Shown here: positions 9,133-18,583 of the stretch, one piece after another
Layout of the letters: each line of letters begins with the position of its first letter
How positions within the stretch are numbered: position 1 is the stretch's first letter
NCBI GenBank assembly: GCA_902787095.1
Contig: CADAFC010000007.1
Coordinates: 1 to 41,223 of the forward strand
Direction of reading: 5' to 3'
Length of the DNA: 41,223 nucleotides
From: an uncultured Bacteroidia bacterium
GTDB lineage: Bacteria > Bacteroidota > Bacteroidia > Bacteroidales > F082
Notes under the pieces: model-generated
Databases searched by the model: none
Seen by the model: only the letters and a program-made list of their open reading frames with translations
What the model was told of the DNA's origin: nothing
Translations under genes and position numbers: made by a program

Positions 9133-9168
9133 AAAAATCGGATAAACTTTGTTTTATCCGATTTTTTT
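9133..9168 (+). terminator. Intrinsic terminator after yebC
   Basis: The stem AAATCGGATAAA/TTTATCCGATTT has a short loop and is followed by a T tract. Confidence 0.85.
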
Positions 9169-9171
9169 TAT

Positions 9172-9179
9172 TATTTTTG
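9172..9179 (+). promoter_or_regulatory. -7 box TATTTTTG for the C10 protease
   Basis: TATTTTTGC lies 21 bases before the ATG at 9201. A TTG at 9177 is in frame with the gene, but it lies inside this box and is therefore not the translation start. Confidence 0.65.
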
Positions 9180-9200
9180 CCACATAATATCACTGGTCCG

Positions 9201-11702
9201 ATGAAAAAGCTATTTGTCATATTGTTTTGGGCAGTGTTTGCGATGTGTCCCGTTGCAAAAGCGGTGCCTGTATCTCTTGGTACAGCTGCTGATGTGGCGG
9301 CTAAATTCATGAGAACCAATGAGTTGATATTGGTGAAAACATATTTTATAAAGGATTATATTCCTGCTTTTTATGTCTTTAATACCCCAAACGGCTTCGT
9401 GATTATTTCAGCCGATGACTGTGAAACGCCTGTTTTGGCTTATTCCAATGAAGGCATATTTGATAACAACAATATTCCGGTTCAAATGGAAGAATACCTA
9501 TTGGGTTTTGTCGAAAATATCCAATATGGTGTTGAAAATCATATTGTTGCAGACGCAACCGTGTCAAAACAATGGCAGCTTGTCAAGACTACAGGCAGGC
9601 TTGATGATAAAAACGGTTCAGAGGTCGTCGAGCCGCTTCTGACAACAAGATGGGGGCAGGGGTGTTATTATAATGATTTGTGTCCGGAAGATGAGAACGG
9701 ACCTTGTAGTCATGTGATGACAGGATGTGTGGCAACGGCTATGGCACAGATTCTTCATTATTGGAAATATCCAGAATGCGGTTATGGAAGTCATACCTAT
9801 AATTGCCCCGGATACGATGCCATCTCGGCTGATTTTAACACATGTTACCAGTGGAACATAATGCCAGATACATTGAGCGCATATTCTTCCGACGAAGAAA
9901 TCGCCGCTGTTGCCACTTTGATGTTTCATTGTGGCGTTTCTGTAGATATGGGCTATTCGGCTAATAGTTCGGCATCGACCATTGGAGCGGCAAATGATGC
10001 GTTCAAAACTTATTTTAAATTTTCAAAAGATTTGTATATTGAGAGTAAAGGAGATGACAATGCTGCTTGGTTCAATATGCTGAAACTGTCACTGGATCAC
10101 GGCTGTCCTGTATACTATTCAGGACGATGAACCTCTGGTCATGCTTTCGTATGCGATGGCTATGACGCTAATGGCCTTTTGCATTTCAACTGGGGCTGGA
10201 ATGGCGACCATAATGGCTATTACGCCCTGGGATATCTGAATCCTGGTAATTCATATAACAATAATAATAGGGCAATATTGGGAATATCCCCGTATGAGTC
10301 ATTCTATAAGGTTGATGCGATAGCAAGTCCTTCAACTGCTGGCAATGTTGACGGCGGAGGTATGTATTGGGGAGGTGATACATGTAGTCTGAGAGCTGCT
10401 CCCAATGGCATGTTTGATTTTTTGTATTGGAAAGATGAAAATGGACGAGTATTATCATTTGAACCATCATATAGCTTCCCTGTTAATGGTTTTTTGTCGG
10501 TTAATGCTGTGTTTTCATATAGATATGTTAATAATGTTAATATCGGTTTTGTTGATATAAATAATCCTGATAGTTCAGATGTGGTTGTTGATTGGGGGCG
10601 CAGAAACGGTGTCGTAGGTGGCCTCCTGAAATCGTTCAATTTAAATAATAATAATGAATATGGCGTTGCCACTGATGGCAATTACATCTATACAAGTTTG
10701 TATCAAACTAATGCCTATTTGTTTGCCAAATATAGTATGGATGGTGTTTTTGTTGGAGGTTTCAAAATCGATGGATGCCAGTATTTGTATGATATGACAT
10801 ACGACGGAACCTATTTTTATTGTGTATATGGGAATAAGATTTATTGTATGAATCTTATTAATAAACATCTCGTGAATATAATAAATACTGATTGCCAAAA
10901 TATGATATCTTGTTCTTATGATTTTGTGCATGATGGTTTTTGGGTTGGAGGTCGGACGAATAGTTTAGTGCTTGTTGATCGTAATGGCAAGAGAATCAAA
11001 GAGATTAAGCAAACAGTGTATAATAAGGCATCAGGATTCACCGTGGATGCGGATAATATACCTCATCTGTATTTGGTGAATATGGATAATGAGCTATATG
11101 ATTGTCCTAATGGTGTGATGCAGAACACTTTGGCATCTTATGAGGTGTGTAAAGGCGTTTATATCGGCGATTATAAAGGTGTTGAGGCTCTGTATATGGT
11201 GGGGCGTAATAGTATTGATATCTATGAGTTTAACCCGATAAAGTCCCAGTATACAAAGTATAATGTTTATCGTTGTGATAATTCGGGTGATATTATAAGG
11301 CTTGCAGAGGATTATACATCGTATTCTTATAATGATACCACTTGGAAAAGCCTTCCAGATGGCTTATATAAATATGGTGTCAGTATGATTTTGGAAAATG
11401 GTTCGGAAACTTATGTTATCTGGTCCGAGATATTGAACAAAGGTGATGTGCCTGTTGTCATAGATAAAGTGACGGCAGATTTGTCACTTTATCCTAATCC
11501 GGCGACAGATTGTCTTATTGTCGAAAGTGAAAAGACAATTGTCAAATATCAAATATTCAATGATCAGGCTGGGCTTGTTTTTGAAAATCATACAAATTCA
11601 AAAATAATAAAAATAAATGTAAGTACCTTGCAATCAGGCACTTACATTATAAAGTTGACAACAGAAGACTCTGTTGGGACAAGAAAATTCATCAAGAGAT
11701 GA
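9201..11702 (+). pseudogene. C10 (streptopain-like) cysteine protease with T9SS sorting tail, split by an in-frame TGA
   Basis: Same-frame halves of one 833-codon gene. In order: a signal peptide (MKKLFVILFWAVF...), a Spi-type inhibitory prodomain (residues ~25-110, VIISADDCETPVLAYS), then the catalytic domain with GCVATAMAQILHYW, Cys176. After that come SGHAFVCDGYD with His at 314 and HFNWGWNG. A long middle region follows. The C-terminus ends in LSLYPNPATD...SGTYIIKLTT...KFIKR, the type IX secretion sorting domain. A TGA at 10128-10130 replaces codon 310, just before the catalytic His, so normal translation gives an inactive 309-residue product. The change is probably one base (GGA to TGA after SGR). 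The rest of the frame is intact, so the mutation is recent, read through, or a sequencing error. The second half is clearly AT-richer than its neighbours. Confidence 0.9.
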
Positions 11703-12717
11703 TTCCACAAAGGTGGTACAGCACTCTCGCCCCGACATTGCCGTCCCACTCATCATCCTCACCAGGAGAGACCTCGCACAAATCAAACCCGATAATCTCT
11801 TTTCCTGACTCCTTGATTCTGTTGAGTAAATACATCAGTTCTTCGTATTCCATGCCGCCAGGGACAGGAGTGCCGGTATTCGGACATAGTTTCGGGTCCA
11901 ATCCGTCGATATCCACTGAGATATACACCTTTTCAGGCAATGCGTCGATTATATCATCGCAGATCTGTTTCCATTTAGCGCCTTCGTACATCCTGCGGCG
12001 GTTGTCACGGTCGTAAAACACCTTCACGCGGCCGTTTGAATCCTGTACCAGCTGCTTCTCCTGATGACAGTAGTCGCGGATTGCCACCTGAACAAGCTTC
12101 TCGACATTCTCAAGTTTCAACACATTGTAAAATATGGAAGCATGCGAATATTCGAAGCCTTCGAAGCGCTCGCGCAGGTCGCTGTGAGCGTCGACGTGCA
12201 GAACGCCGTATTGTACACCTATATTATTAAGGTATTGGTGATAGGGCAGGGGCGTGCTGTGGTCGCCACCCAGAAGCCCCACCTTCTTTCCTTGTTTCTT
12301 CCAATATGCGATGCGCTCGCGCAGCCATGCAAACATCTTCTCGAAACCGTCCTCGATGGCTTTGTATTTGCTTTCATATTTCCACGGAAACTCGTCGACA
12401 TCGCCGTTTTCGATGCCTTCGATAATCTCTTCGCTGACAGGTGCCAGCTTGTCGTGAAGTTTCCTCAATTCCTTTGGAAACTCATCCATCCAGATGCCGC
12501 GTTGCCATAAATCAGGGTAGTCGTGATGGCAAAGGTCGACCTGCATCGAGCCTTCGAACACCGCACTCGGACCGTCGACAGTGCCGCGGTTGTAACTCGT
12601 TGTCAACTCCCATTCCACAGGGATGATAATTATTTCAGCTTCCTCAGCCGTGCAAGGCAGTCCGTAAATGCCGGAGCCTAAAGCCGCCGCCGCATTGGGG
12701 TCAAAACTTTTTTCCAT
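11692..12717 (-). CDS. Agmatinase/arginase (ureohydrolase) family protein
   Basis: A binuclear-manganese ureohydrolase of 341 residues. All metal-ligand motifs are present: GGDHSTPL, HVDAHSDLRE and VDIDGLDP. The substrate is probably agmatine (giving putrescine and urea), by similarity to Bacteroidota proteins named agmatinase family, but arginase or formimidoylglutamase activity cannot be excluded. I use the ATG at 12717 (MEKSFDPNAAAALG). A longer frame begins with a TTG at 12735 that overlaps the promoter. The gene converges on the broken C10 protease and overlaps its end by 11 bases. No polyamine genes are adjacent. Confidence 0.88.
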   Translation of the reverse strand: MEKSFDPNAAAALGSGIYGLPCTAEEAEIIIIPVEWELTTSYNRGTVDGPSAVFEGSMQVDLCHHDYPDLWQRGIWMDEFPKELRKLHDKLAPVSEEIIEGIENGDVDEFPWKYESKYKAIEDGFEKMFAWLRERIAYWKKQGKKVGLLGGDHSTPLPYHQYLNNIGVQYGVLHVDAHSDLRERFEGFEYSHASIFYNVLKLENVEKLVQVAIRDYCHQEKQLVQDSNGRVKVFYDRDNRRRMYEGAKWKQICDDIIDALPEKVYISVDIDGLDPKLCPNTGTPVPGGMEYEELMYLLNRIKESGKEIIGFDLCEVSPGEDDEWDGNVGARVLYHLCGIIS

Positions 12718-12732
12718 TTTGCTAAATTTTTG

Positions 12733-12740
12733 CAAAGATA
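12733..12740 (-). promoter_or_regulatory. -7 box TATCTTTG for the agmatinase-family gene
   Basis: On the minus strand TATCTTTGC, about 16 bases before the ATG at 12717. Confidence 0.6.
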
Positions 12741-12771
12741 AAAAAATTTTGTTTTTGAATTTAAAATTGTC

Positions 12772-12779
12772 TAATTTTG
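12772..12779 (+). promoter_or_regulatory. -7 box TAATTTTG for the gene at 12815
   Basis: TAATTTTGC, 35 bases before the ATG; TTTTG runs at 12747-12756 could supply the -33 element. It is divergent from the agmatinase promoter. Confidence 0.65.
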
Positions 12780-12814
12780 CAATTATAAATTAATCATTAT
12801 TAAAACGCAATAGT

Positions 12815-13534
12815 ATGAAATTATTTAAAGTAATGACATTGATTGTCAGTGTGTTGTGCTGTGTGAAATTGTCAAATGCACAAGATGTTATTGTAATGAA
12901 AGACAATAAGACTATTTTGAGTAAAGTTACAAAGGTCTCACAAACAGAAATCGAGTACAAGAAATGGTCCGATCAGGATGGGCCAACGTACATTATAAAT
13001 AAATCGGAAGTGTCAAATATTAATTATGAAAATGGAGAAAGGGATATATTTGACAGCCAAACAGGGCATCCGGACGCAGCAAAAACAATGATGAGGGTTG
13101 GTAGGAATTTGATGTTAGATAATAAGTTTCTGACAGATGAAGAAGTAAGAAGTATGTTCGGAGAAAAGGGTTATGCAACTTATATAAGTGCCAGGCGACA
13201 AATGGACGCAGGATCATTTTTTACAGTAATATTTATGGCCTCATTGTGTTGGGATTTTATATGTGTTTATGGTGTTCTTTCAAATGCTGTTATTTCAGAA
13301 CCTAATCCTTGGGGGCTACGTTTACTTATAGGCGGGTTGGTTACAGATATCAGCCTGCCGTTGATGTGTGTGTTTGGGGGTATTGGCAAAGGCAGATTAA
13401 GCTGGCTGGCAGATGAATACAACGAACAACATCAGGGCTATTCATTGAACCTTTCACCGTCAGTGATTCGGTGCAGCACACCGCAATCGCAAAACAATTA
13501 TGGTTTAGGTTTTACGTTAAGTCTGAATTTTTAG
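12815..13534 (+). CDS. Exported membrane protein of unknown function
   Basis: A 239-residue protein with a signal peptide (MKLFKVMTLIVSVLCCVKLSNA). A short N-terminal domain follows, DVIVMKDNKTILSKVTKVSQ...EYKKW...GPTYIINKSEVSNINYENG. I have seen this pattern as a small repeat-like domain at the start of many Bacteroidota envelope proteins. Two hydrophobic segments lie around residues 133-152 and 166-191. The end (NNYGLGFTLSLNF) looks like a beta-strand with a terminal aromatic. No enzyme motif is visible. It is transcribed alone and diverges from the agmatinase-family gene. Confidence 0.8.
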   Translation: MKLFKVMTLIVSVLCCVKLSNAQDVIVMKDNKTILSKVTKVSQTEIEYKKWSDQDGPTYIINKSEVSNINYENGERDIFDSQTGHPDAAKTMMRVGRNLMLDNKFLTDEEVRSMFGEKGYATYISARRQMDAGSFFTVIFMASLCWDFICVYGVLSNAVISEPNPWGLRLLIGGLVTDISLPLMCVFGGIGKGRLSWLADEYNEQHQGYSLNLSPSVIRCSTPQSQNNYGLGFTLSLNF

Positions 13535-13553
13535 TGTATTTATACAATATGGT

Positions 13554-13588
13554 AATCGCTCTTCAGCCAAGTCGGTTGGAGAGCGATT
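13554..13588 (+). other. Hairpin downstream of the 12815 gene
   Basis: AATCGCTCT (13554-13562) pairs with AGAGCGATT (13580-13588), with an inner CCAA/TTGG pairing. No U tract follows, so it may be an RNA-stabilising hairpin rather than a terminator. Confidence 0.5.
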
Positions 13589-13594
13589 TAAATT

Positions 13595-13620
13595 ATCTTG
13601 TCAATCTTGTTAATCCTGTC
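13595..13620. repeat. AATCCTGT word array
   Basis: Three imperfect copies of ATCTTGTC/AATCTTGTT/AATCCTGT. The same words stand at 21886-21918. Confidence 0.65.
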
Positions 13621-13632
13621 TATACAAAAAAC

Positions 13633-13658
13633 AAGCCCCGTCGCATGCGACGGGGCTT
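13633..13658 (-). terminator. Perfect 26-bp palindrome, terminator of the serC-serA-DUF1015 operon
   Basis: AAGCCCCGTCGCA and its exact complement, centred on GCATGC. On the minus strand a T6 tract follows. It closes the operon transcribed from 17142. Confidence 0.85.
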
Positions 13659-13662
13659 TCTC

Positions 13663-13700
13663 TAAAGACTAAAGACTAACGTCTAAAGTCTAATGTCTTA
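13663..13700. repeat. AGACTAA/AGTCTAA word array at the DUF1015 stop codon
   Basis: Two AAAGACTAA words are followed by three GTCTAA words. AGACT and AGTCT are complementary, so the array can fold. It begins inside the DUF1015 stop codon. Confidence 0.75.
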
Positions 13701-14966
13701 TTCCAATGTGTGAATCACAAGACCTGATCTGAGTTTAGGCTCAAACCATGTGGTCTTAGGTGGCATGATGTTGCCGGTGTCAGCAATGTCGATGATCTGC
13801 TTCATTGAGACAGGATACATTGCGAATGCGACTTTCATCTCGCCATTGTCAACACGACGTTTCAACTCGCCGAGACCGCGGATACCGCCGACGAAGTCGA
13901 TGCGCTTGTCGGTGCGGAGGTCCTTGATACCGAGGATGTTATCCAACACGTTGTTGCTCAAGATAGTAACATCGAGAACGCCGATTGGGTCGCTGTCGTT
14001 GTATGTGCCAGGTTTTGCTGACATCTTATACCAGTGACCGTCGAGGTACATCGAGTGCTCATGCAACTTGGCTGGCTTGTAGATCTCTGTTCCCATGTCG
14101 GTGACATCGTATGTCTTGCCGAGGGCCTTGATGAACTCGTCCTTGCTCAAGCCGTTAAGATCCTTGACAACGCGGTTGTAGTCGATGACGTTCAGCTGGT
14201 TGTCCGGGAAGATTACTGTCATGAAGAAGTTGTATTCCTCTTTGCCTGTGTGGTGCGGGTTGTGCTCTTTCTTCTCCTGTCCGACCAATGCTGCTGCTGC
14301 GCTGCGGTGGTGACCGTCGGCGATGTACATTGCAGGGACTTTCTTGTCGAAGAGTTCAACTAACTTGGCGATGGTGGCCTTGTCGTCGATGACCCAGAAA
14401 CGGTGTCCGAAGCCGTCTTCCTTGGCGATGAAGTCGTAGATCGGCTTATCGTGGCGGACGATGTTGTTGACGATGGCGTCAATCTCGTTCACTGCAGGAT
14501 ATGCGAAGAACACTGGCTCCACGTTGGCGTTGGTGATGCGGACGTGTTTCATACGGTCCTCTTCCTTGTCCTTACGTGTCAACTCATGTTTCTTGATGAC
14601 TTTGTTGATATAGTCCTCGCTCCAGGCGCATGCCACGATACCATACTGCCAATGTGCATTGGCGTCTTTCGGGTTCATGCTCTGAGCGTAGATGTACAGC
14701 TTCTCGTCTTTGTCCTGGACGAGCCATCCGTAGTCTTTGAACATGTTGAAGTTCTCGACAACTTTGATGTAAGTCTCAAGGTCGCTGTCTTTGTGGCCTG
14801 CCGGAAGGTCGATCTCGGCCTTGGTCACGTGGAGGAGGCTGTAAGGGTTGCCTGCGCATTCCTCGCGTGCTTCCTCGGTATTCAAAACGTCGTACGGTCT
14901 TGAAGCTAATTTCTCAACGATATCAACCGGTGGACGATATCCTTTGAAAGGTCTTATAACTGACAT
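13698..14966 (-). CDS. DUF1015 family protein
   Basis: A 422-residue cytosolic protein of the DUF1015 family. It starts MSVIRPFKGYRPPVDIVEKLASRPYDVL, the family hallmark, and contains YIADGHHRSAAAA near residue 215, the family's most conserved segment, and LIFPDNQLN-type strands (TVIFPDNQLNVIDYNRVV). It lies downstream of serC and serA on the same strand, without a promoter box of its own, so it belongs to the serine operon. That arrangement recurs in Bacteroidota and suggests a role linked to serine metabolism. A direct role is not established by this sequence. Downstream there is a stop-anchored word array and a 26-bp palindrome. Confidence 0.92.
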   Translation of the reverse strand: MSVIRPFKGYRPPVDIVEKLASRPYDVLNTEEAREECAGNPYSLLHVTKAEIDLPAGHKDSDLETYIKVVENFNMFKDYGWLVQDKDEKLYIYAQSMNPKDANAHWQYGIVACAWSEDYINKVIKKHELTRKDKEEDRMKHVRITNANVEPVFFAYPAVNEIDAIVNNIVRHDKPIYDFIAKEDGFGHRFWVIDDKATIAKLVELFDKKVPAMYIADGHHRSAAAALVGQEKKEHNPHHTGKEEYNFFMTVIFPDNQLNVIDYNRVVKDLNGLSKDEFIKALGKTYDVTDMGTEIYKPAKLHEHSMYLDGHWYKMSAKPGTYNDSDPIGVLDVTILSNNVLDNILGIKDLRTDKRIDFVGGIRGLGELKRRVDNGEMKVAFAMYPVSMKQIIDIADTGNIMPPKTTWFEPKLRSGLVIHTLE

Positions 14967-15005
14967 TTTCTTGCGTTTTTAATTTCTATTACTTATTATT
15001 GTTTA

Positions 15006-15043
15006 TAGCTAATGGCTAATGGCTAATAGCTAATGGCTATCTA
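15006..15043. repeat. GGCTAAT word array at the serA stop codon
   Basis: Four words (AGCTAATGGCTAATGGC, then TAGCTAATGGCT). The array begins at the serA stop and extends into the gap before the DUF1015 gene. Confidence 0.75.
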
Positions 15044-15958
15044 CTTGTTCACTTGGAACTTTGTGCATCCGTCTTTGAAGAAGCCCACGATCTGGCGAGC
15101 TGCTGCAAGACCTGCGTTCATGTTAGCCTCAGCTGTCTCAGCACCCTGTTTCTTAGGCGTTGCGAAGAAACGTGGAGCGAACTGTGCCAATGCCTCTGCG
15201 TTTGCCGGAGCGATGTCTGTCACATACTTGAAATCTGTACGTTCGGCGAGCATCTTCTCCATGTCGGCCTCGTTGATGACTTCTTTACGGGCTGTGTTGA
15301 CCAGGCAGCCACCCTTTGGCATCTTTGAAAGAAGAGCGTAGTTGATGCTGTTCTTTGTCTGGTCGTTTGCCGGGATGTGCAGTGAGATATAGTCGCAGTG
15401 TGCGTAGAGCTCTTCGAGTGTTGCAGGGACGTGGACGCCTTCAGCTTCCATCTTCTCTGTCGGTACGAATGGGTCGTATGCCCAGACTTCCATGCCGAGG
15501 GCCTTGGCTTTCTCAGCCACGAGGCGACCGACGTTACCGTAAGCCTGGATACCGACTCTCTTGCCCTTCAATTCGCAGCCTGTGCCAGGTTTGAATGTGT
15601 TACGGGCCATGTAAATCATCATGCCGATTGCCAATTCAGCAACAGCGTTTGAGTTCTGACCTGGTGTGTTCATTGCCACGATGCCTCTTGCTGTGCAAGC
15701 TGCGAGGTCAAGGTTGTCGAAACCTGCGCCGGCGCGAACCACGATCTTGAGGTTCTTGGCGTGGTCGATGACTTCCTTGGTCACCTTGTCTGAACGCACG
15801 ATGAGAGCGTCAGCGTCAGCGACTGCATCGTAGAACTGCTGGACGTCGGTGTATTTCTCGAGTTTTGCGAAGCTGTAACCTGCTTCTTCTGTTATTTTCT
15901 GGATTCCATTGACAGCTGCTGCTGAGAATGGCTTTTCTGTTGCAACTAATACTTTCAT
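15041..15958 (-). CDS. serA: D-3-phosphoglycerate dehydrogenase (short form)
   Basis: This NAD-dependent enzyme oxidises 3-phosphoglycerate to 3-phosphohydroxypyruvate, the first step of serine synthesis. At 305 residues it is the short form without a C-terminal ACT domain, so serine feedback through ACT is not expected. Seen: the N-terminal KVLVATEKPFSAAAVNGI, LKIVVRAGAGFDNLDL near residue 70, the dinucleotide-binding region VGIQAYGNVGRLVAEKA near residue 135 (the first glycine pattern is atypical), and LPA-type substrate loops including SLHIPAND near residue 193 and GGCLVNTARKEVINE near residue 216. It lies between serC and DUF1015 in one operon. Identification is secure. Confidence 0.94.
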   Translation of the reverse strand: MKVLVATEKPFSAAAVNGIQKITEEAGYSFAKLEKYTDVQQFYDAVADADALIVRSDKVTKEVIDHAKNLKIVVRAGAGFDNLDLAACTARGIVAMNTPGQNSNAVAELAIGMMIYMARNTFKPGTGCELKGKRVGIQAYGNVGRLVAEKAKALGMEVWAYDPFVPTEKMEAEGVHVPATLEELYAHCDYISLHIPANDQTKNSINYALLSKMPKGGCLVNTARKEVINEADMEKMLAERTDFKYVTDIAPANAEALAQFAPRFFATPKKQGAETAEANMNAGLAAARQIVGFFKDGCTKFQVNK

Positions 15959-15989
15959 TTCTATGCTATTTTAAATTTTTAAAACTTTA

Positions 15990-16047
15990 GACCCTAATCT
16001 AATGACTAAGGTCTAAAGTCTAACGTCTAAAGACTAAAGTCTAATTA
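15990..16047. repeat. AGTCTAA/AGACTAA word array at the serC stop codon
   Basis: About seven imperfect words run from the serC stop toward serA, mixing AGACT and AGTCT orientation. Confidence 0.75.
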
Positions 16048-17142
16048 CTTGTTAGCTTTTTCGAAGTCCTGCATGCACTGGACCAATGCCTCAACTGACT
16101 CGATTGGGCAGGCGTTGTACAATGAAGCGCGGAAGCCGCCGACTGAACGGTGACCCTTGATACCGACCATGCCGCGTTCTTTTGCGAATGCCATGAAAGC
16201 GTCCTGGAGGTCTTCACGACCTGGAGCCATCACCCAGCAGTGGTTCATGATTGAACGTGAGTCTTTCTCTGCTGTTCCGACGAACATTGAGTTGCGGTCG
16301 ATTTCTTCGTAGAGGAGGTTTGACTTCTTGACAGCGAGTTTGTTCATAGCCTCGACACCGCCGATGGTGTTCTTCAACCATGTCAATGTCTCGTGCATGA
16401 CGAAGATAGGAAGTACTGGAGGTGTGTTGAACATGCTGATGTTCTTGGCTTCTTCTGCAGCGTGTGTCTTATAGTCAACCATTGTTGGAAGTGGGTTCAT
16501 ATAAGCGCGGTCGCCGATGTTGCCGAGGAGGTCTTTACGGACGATGACGAATGTCACGCCAGCAGGACCGACGTTCTTCTGGGCGCCACCGTAGATGAGA
16601 CCGTATTTCTTCACGTCGACTGGACGACTCATGATATCTGATGACATATCAGCGACGAGTGTCACAGGGCAATCCATATCGGTGCGGATCTCTGTACCGT
16701 AGATGGTGTTGTTTGTTGTGATGTGGAAGTAGTCAGCGTCTGTTGGGATGGTGTAGCCCTTCGGGATGTAAGTGTAGTTCTTGTCTTCTGATGAAGCGAC
16801 AATCTCGACTTTACCGAACAATTTAGCTTCTTTAGCGGCTTTCTTTGCCCAAACACCTGTCTGGAGGTAAGCTGCTTTTGTCTTCATAAGGTTAGCTGGC
16901 ACTGTGAAGAACTGTGTGCTTGCGCCACCACCGAGGAAGAGTACCTCATATTCTGCAGGAATATTGAGGATGTCGCGCCATAACTGACGTGTTTCTTCCA
17001 TGATACGCTCCCAACCTGGAGTGCGGTGTGAGATTTCCATCAAACCGATGCCAGTGTTGTCAAAATTGCGAATTGCGTTGATAGTTGATTCAACGGCTTC
17101 TTTTGGAAGGACGCATGGTCCCGCATTGAAATTGTGTTTCAT
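16045..17142 (-). CDS. serC: Phosphoserine aminotransferase
   Basis: A PLP enzyme that converts 3-phosphohydroxypyruvate and glutamate to phosphoserine, the second step of serine synthesis; it also acts in pyridoxine synthesis in some bacteria. The 365 residues are of normal length. Visible: the start [34 protein letters not shown] near residue 33, the GGGASTQFF phosphate-binding loop near residue 72, and the PLP lysine in [21 protein letters not shown] near residue 192. It is the first gene of the serC-serA-DUF1015 operon, with a TAACTTTG box about 65 bases upstream. Identification is certain. Confidence 0.97.
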   Translation of the reverse strand: MKHNFNAGPCVLPKEAVESTINAIRNFDNTGIGLMEISHRTPGWERIMEETRQLWRDILNIPAEYEVLFLGGGASTQFFTVPANLMKTKAAYLQTGVWAKKAAKEAKLFGKVEIVASSEDKNYTYIPKGYTIPTDADYFHITTNNTIYGTEIRTDMDCPVTLVADMSSDIMSRPVDVKKYGLIYGGAQKNVGPAGVTFVIVRKDLLGNIGDRAYMNPLPTMVDYKTHAAEEAKNISMFNTPPVLPIFVMHETLTWLKNTIGGVEAMNKLAVKKSNLLYEEIDRNSMFVGTAEKDSRSIMNHCWVMAPGREDLQDAFMAFAKERGMVGIKGHRSVGGFRASLYNACPIESVEALVQCMQDFEKANK

Positions 17143-17206
17143 TACGTTTATATTTTAAGTTAATATTACTGAAATTTCTCTAAAAAATCATGCTTTTTCT
17201 GCGTTG

Positions 17207-17214
17207 CAAAGTTA
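17207..17214 (-). promoter_or_regulatory. -7 box TAACTTTG for the serC operon
   Basis: On the minus strand TAACTTTGC, giving a leader of about 60 nt. The two downstream genes have no such box. Confidence 0.65.
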
Positions 17215-17272
17215 CTAATTAATTTAATATAAAACACAAAAGAAAAAAATCTTTTTATTTTCATGATTTTAC

Positions 17273-17303
17273 TTGGAAATTTGTGGGTTTTACCGTAATT
17301 TTG
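17273..17303 (+). promoter_or_regulatory. Promoter of the gene at 17334 (TTG ... TAATTTTG)
   Basis: TTG at 17273-17275 and TAATTTTGC from 17296 are separated by 20 nt. It places the start at the ATG of 17334, not at a longer GTG-initiated frame beginning at 17283. Confidence 0.65.
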
Positions 17304-17333
17304 CTCGTTTTTTTAAAACTTAAACAGAATAAT

Positions 17334-18038
17334 ATGATTTTACGCATTGCCGACAGCGAGAAAGAACATATACGTTCCGTTATCGATTCGGATGACGTGT
17401 GCTTTTTGCCAGCTATGTCACGGGTTTTTAAAATGATTCCGGTGTTCAACATAATATATCCCTTCTGGTCGGAAAACAACGTCCAACTTGACACTGTTTT
17501 TGAAAGTCTGAAAAACTGCGATACGCTATTGCAAAAGCTGCAAGATCTTGAAAATCAAGGGAAAACGCATGTTATATCAGGCCTTGTCAATATCAATGAA
17601 GAAGCTGGAGTCATTGCTATTGAGCCTTTGAAAGATATGCTCGTGCTTTATAAAAAATATCGTGACAAAGCTGAAATAGAGCTCAAAGACACCGATATGA
17701 CTTTTGTTCAAGAATATTTCCACGAGTTTGTCAGGCGTATGTGTTATCCCGAAAAAACAGGCAGGTTTAGTGCGGTGGCATTCTATGAAAATCTGGGTGT
17801 GGCAGATGAAGCAAATAAAAATTACGGACGAAAATTCGGCGGTTTCTGCGAAGTGGAAACTGTGACAACGAGAAGCCTTGACCGCTATGATCTGCGCTGG
17901 CTCACTGATGTCAGACCGACCTGTGTTTTCGAAGAATTTTTCGATGCCGTGAAAAGCTATTGGAATGGAGAGATGACGGAGAGTCCGAAAATTGAATATC
18001 TTTTTTCGGGAAAATATATGCTGAAAGAGATGGTCTGA
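17334..18038 (+). CDS. Protein of unknown function, possibly DUF2441-like
   Basis: A 234-residue protein without signal peptide or membrane segment. The start at the ATG of 17334 (MILRIADSEKEHIRSVIDSD) is chosen because a promoter box overlaps the longer frame. The C-terminal part includes a Trp-Leu and YW-G-E pattern (RYDLRWLTDV...FDAVKSYWNGEMTESPKIEYLFSG). It reminds me of DUF2441-like proteins with an ADP-ribosyltransferase-like shape, but this is a weak impression and no catalytic residues can be assigned. It is a single-gene unit between serC (divergent) and the L31 gene. Confidence 0.75.
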   Translation: MILRIADSEKEHIRSVIDSDDVCFLPAMSRVFKMIPVFNIIYPFWSENNVQLDTVFESLKNCDTLLQKLQDLENQGKTHVISGLVNINEEAGVIAIEPLKDMLVLYKKYRDKAEIELKDTDMTFVQEYFHEFVRRMCYPEKTGRFSAVAFYENLGVADEANKNYGRKFGGFCEVETVTTRSLDRYDLRWLTDVRPTCVFEEFFDAVKSYWNGEMTESPKIEYLFSGKYMLKEMV

Positions 18039-18152
18039 TATCGATTCCCTATATATAATAATGTGTGTCGTTTTTGTAAGCTGTTGATTATCAATTCAAG
18101 AAAAAATTTTAAAAAATTTTTAAAAAAATGCGTGGTGTATTGAAAAAAGTCG

Positions 18153-18160
18153 TAATTTTG
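18153..18160 (+). promoter_or_regulatory. -7 box TAATTTTG for rpmE2
   Basis: TAATTTTGC, 38 bases before the ATG at 18191. It rules out the longer frame from 18128 as the translated form. Confidence 0.65.
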
Positions 18161-18190
18161 CGGTCCGAATTGAAGGAAAATTATACAGCA

Positions 18191-18457
18191 ATGAAAAAAG
18201 ACATACATCCAAAGAATTACAGACTGGTCGTGTTCAAAGACATGTCAAACGACCAAGCATTCATGTCACGTTCCACCATCAACACGAAGGACACTATCGT
18301 TTGGGAAGACGGTAACGAGTATCCATTGGTGAAACTTGAAATTTCCAACACATCACACCCGTTCTACACAGGTAAGATGAAACTCGTCGACACAGCAGGT
18401 CGCGTCGATAAGTTCAACAACAAGTACAAAAAATTCCAGGATGCCAAGAAAAAATAA
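18191..18457 (+). CDS. rpmE2: 50S ribosomal protein L31 type B
   Basis: An 88-residue large-subunit protein that contacts both subunits at the central protuberance. It opens [21 protein letters not shown] and contains [28 protein letters not shown], the L31 family signature. The zinc-binding cysteines of type A L31 are absent, so this is the zinc-independent type B. The start is placed at 18191 because the promoter box lies inside the longer frame. An intrinsic terminator follows. Confidence 0.95.
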   Translation: MKKDIHPKNYRLVVFKDMSNDQAFMSRSTINTKDTIVWEDGNEYPLVKLEISNTSHPFYTGKMKLVDTAGRVDKFNNKYKKFQDAKKK

Positions 18458-18497
18458 TCCAAGAATAGGTTTGTTAAATTTTTCATAATGAAGTTTT

Positions 18498-18527
18498 GCC
18501 CTTGTCAGAAATGATGAGGGCTTTTTT
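18498..18527 (+). terminator. Intrinsic terminator after rpmE2
   Basis: The stem GCCCT...AGGGC is followed by T6. Confidence 0.75.
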
Positions 18528-18534
18528 CACATTT

Positions 18535-18542
18535 TAACTTTG
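18535..18542 (+). promoter_or_regulatory. -7 box TAACTTTG for lon
   Basis: TAACTTTG, 42 bases before the ATG at 18584. Unlike most boxes here it is followed by G, not C. No heat-shock operator is recognisable. Confidence 0.6.
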
Positions 18543-18583
18543 GCACGATTTTTGATGGATGTATTTTCGGAAAACAGTTTTAT

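Noticed and set aside
10128..10130. TGA as recoded selenocysteine or a variant genetic code
   Set aside because: No sign of a SECIS element was looked for successfully, C10 enzymes do not use selenocysteine here, and other genes in the window end in TGA in the normal way.
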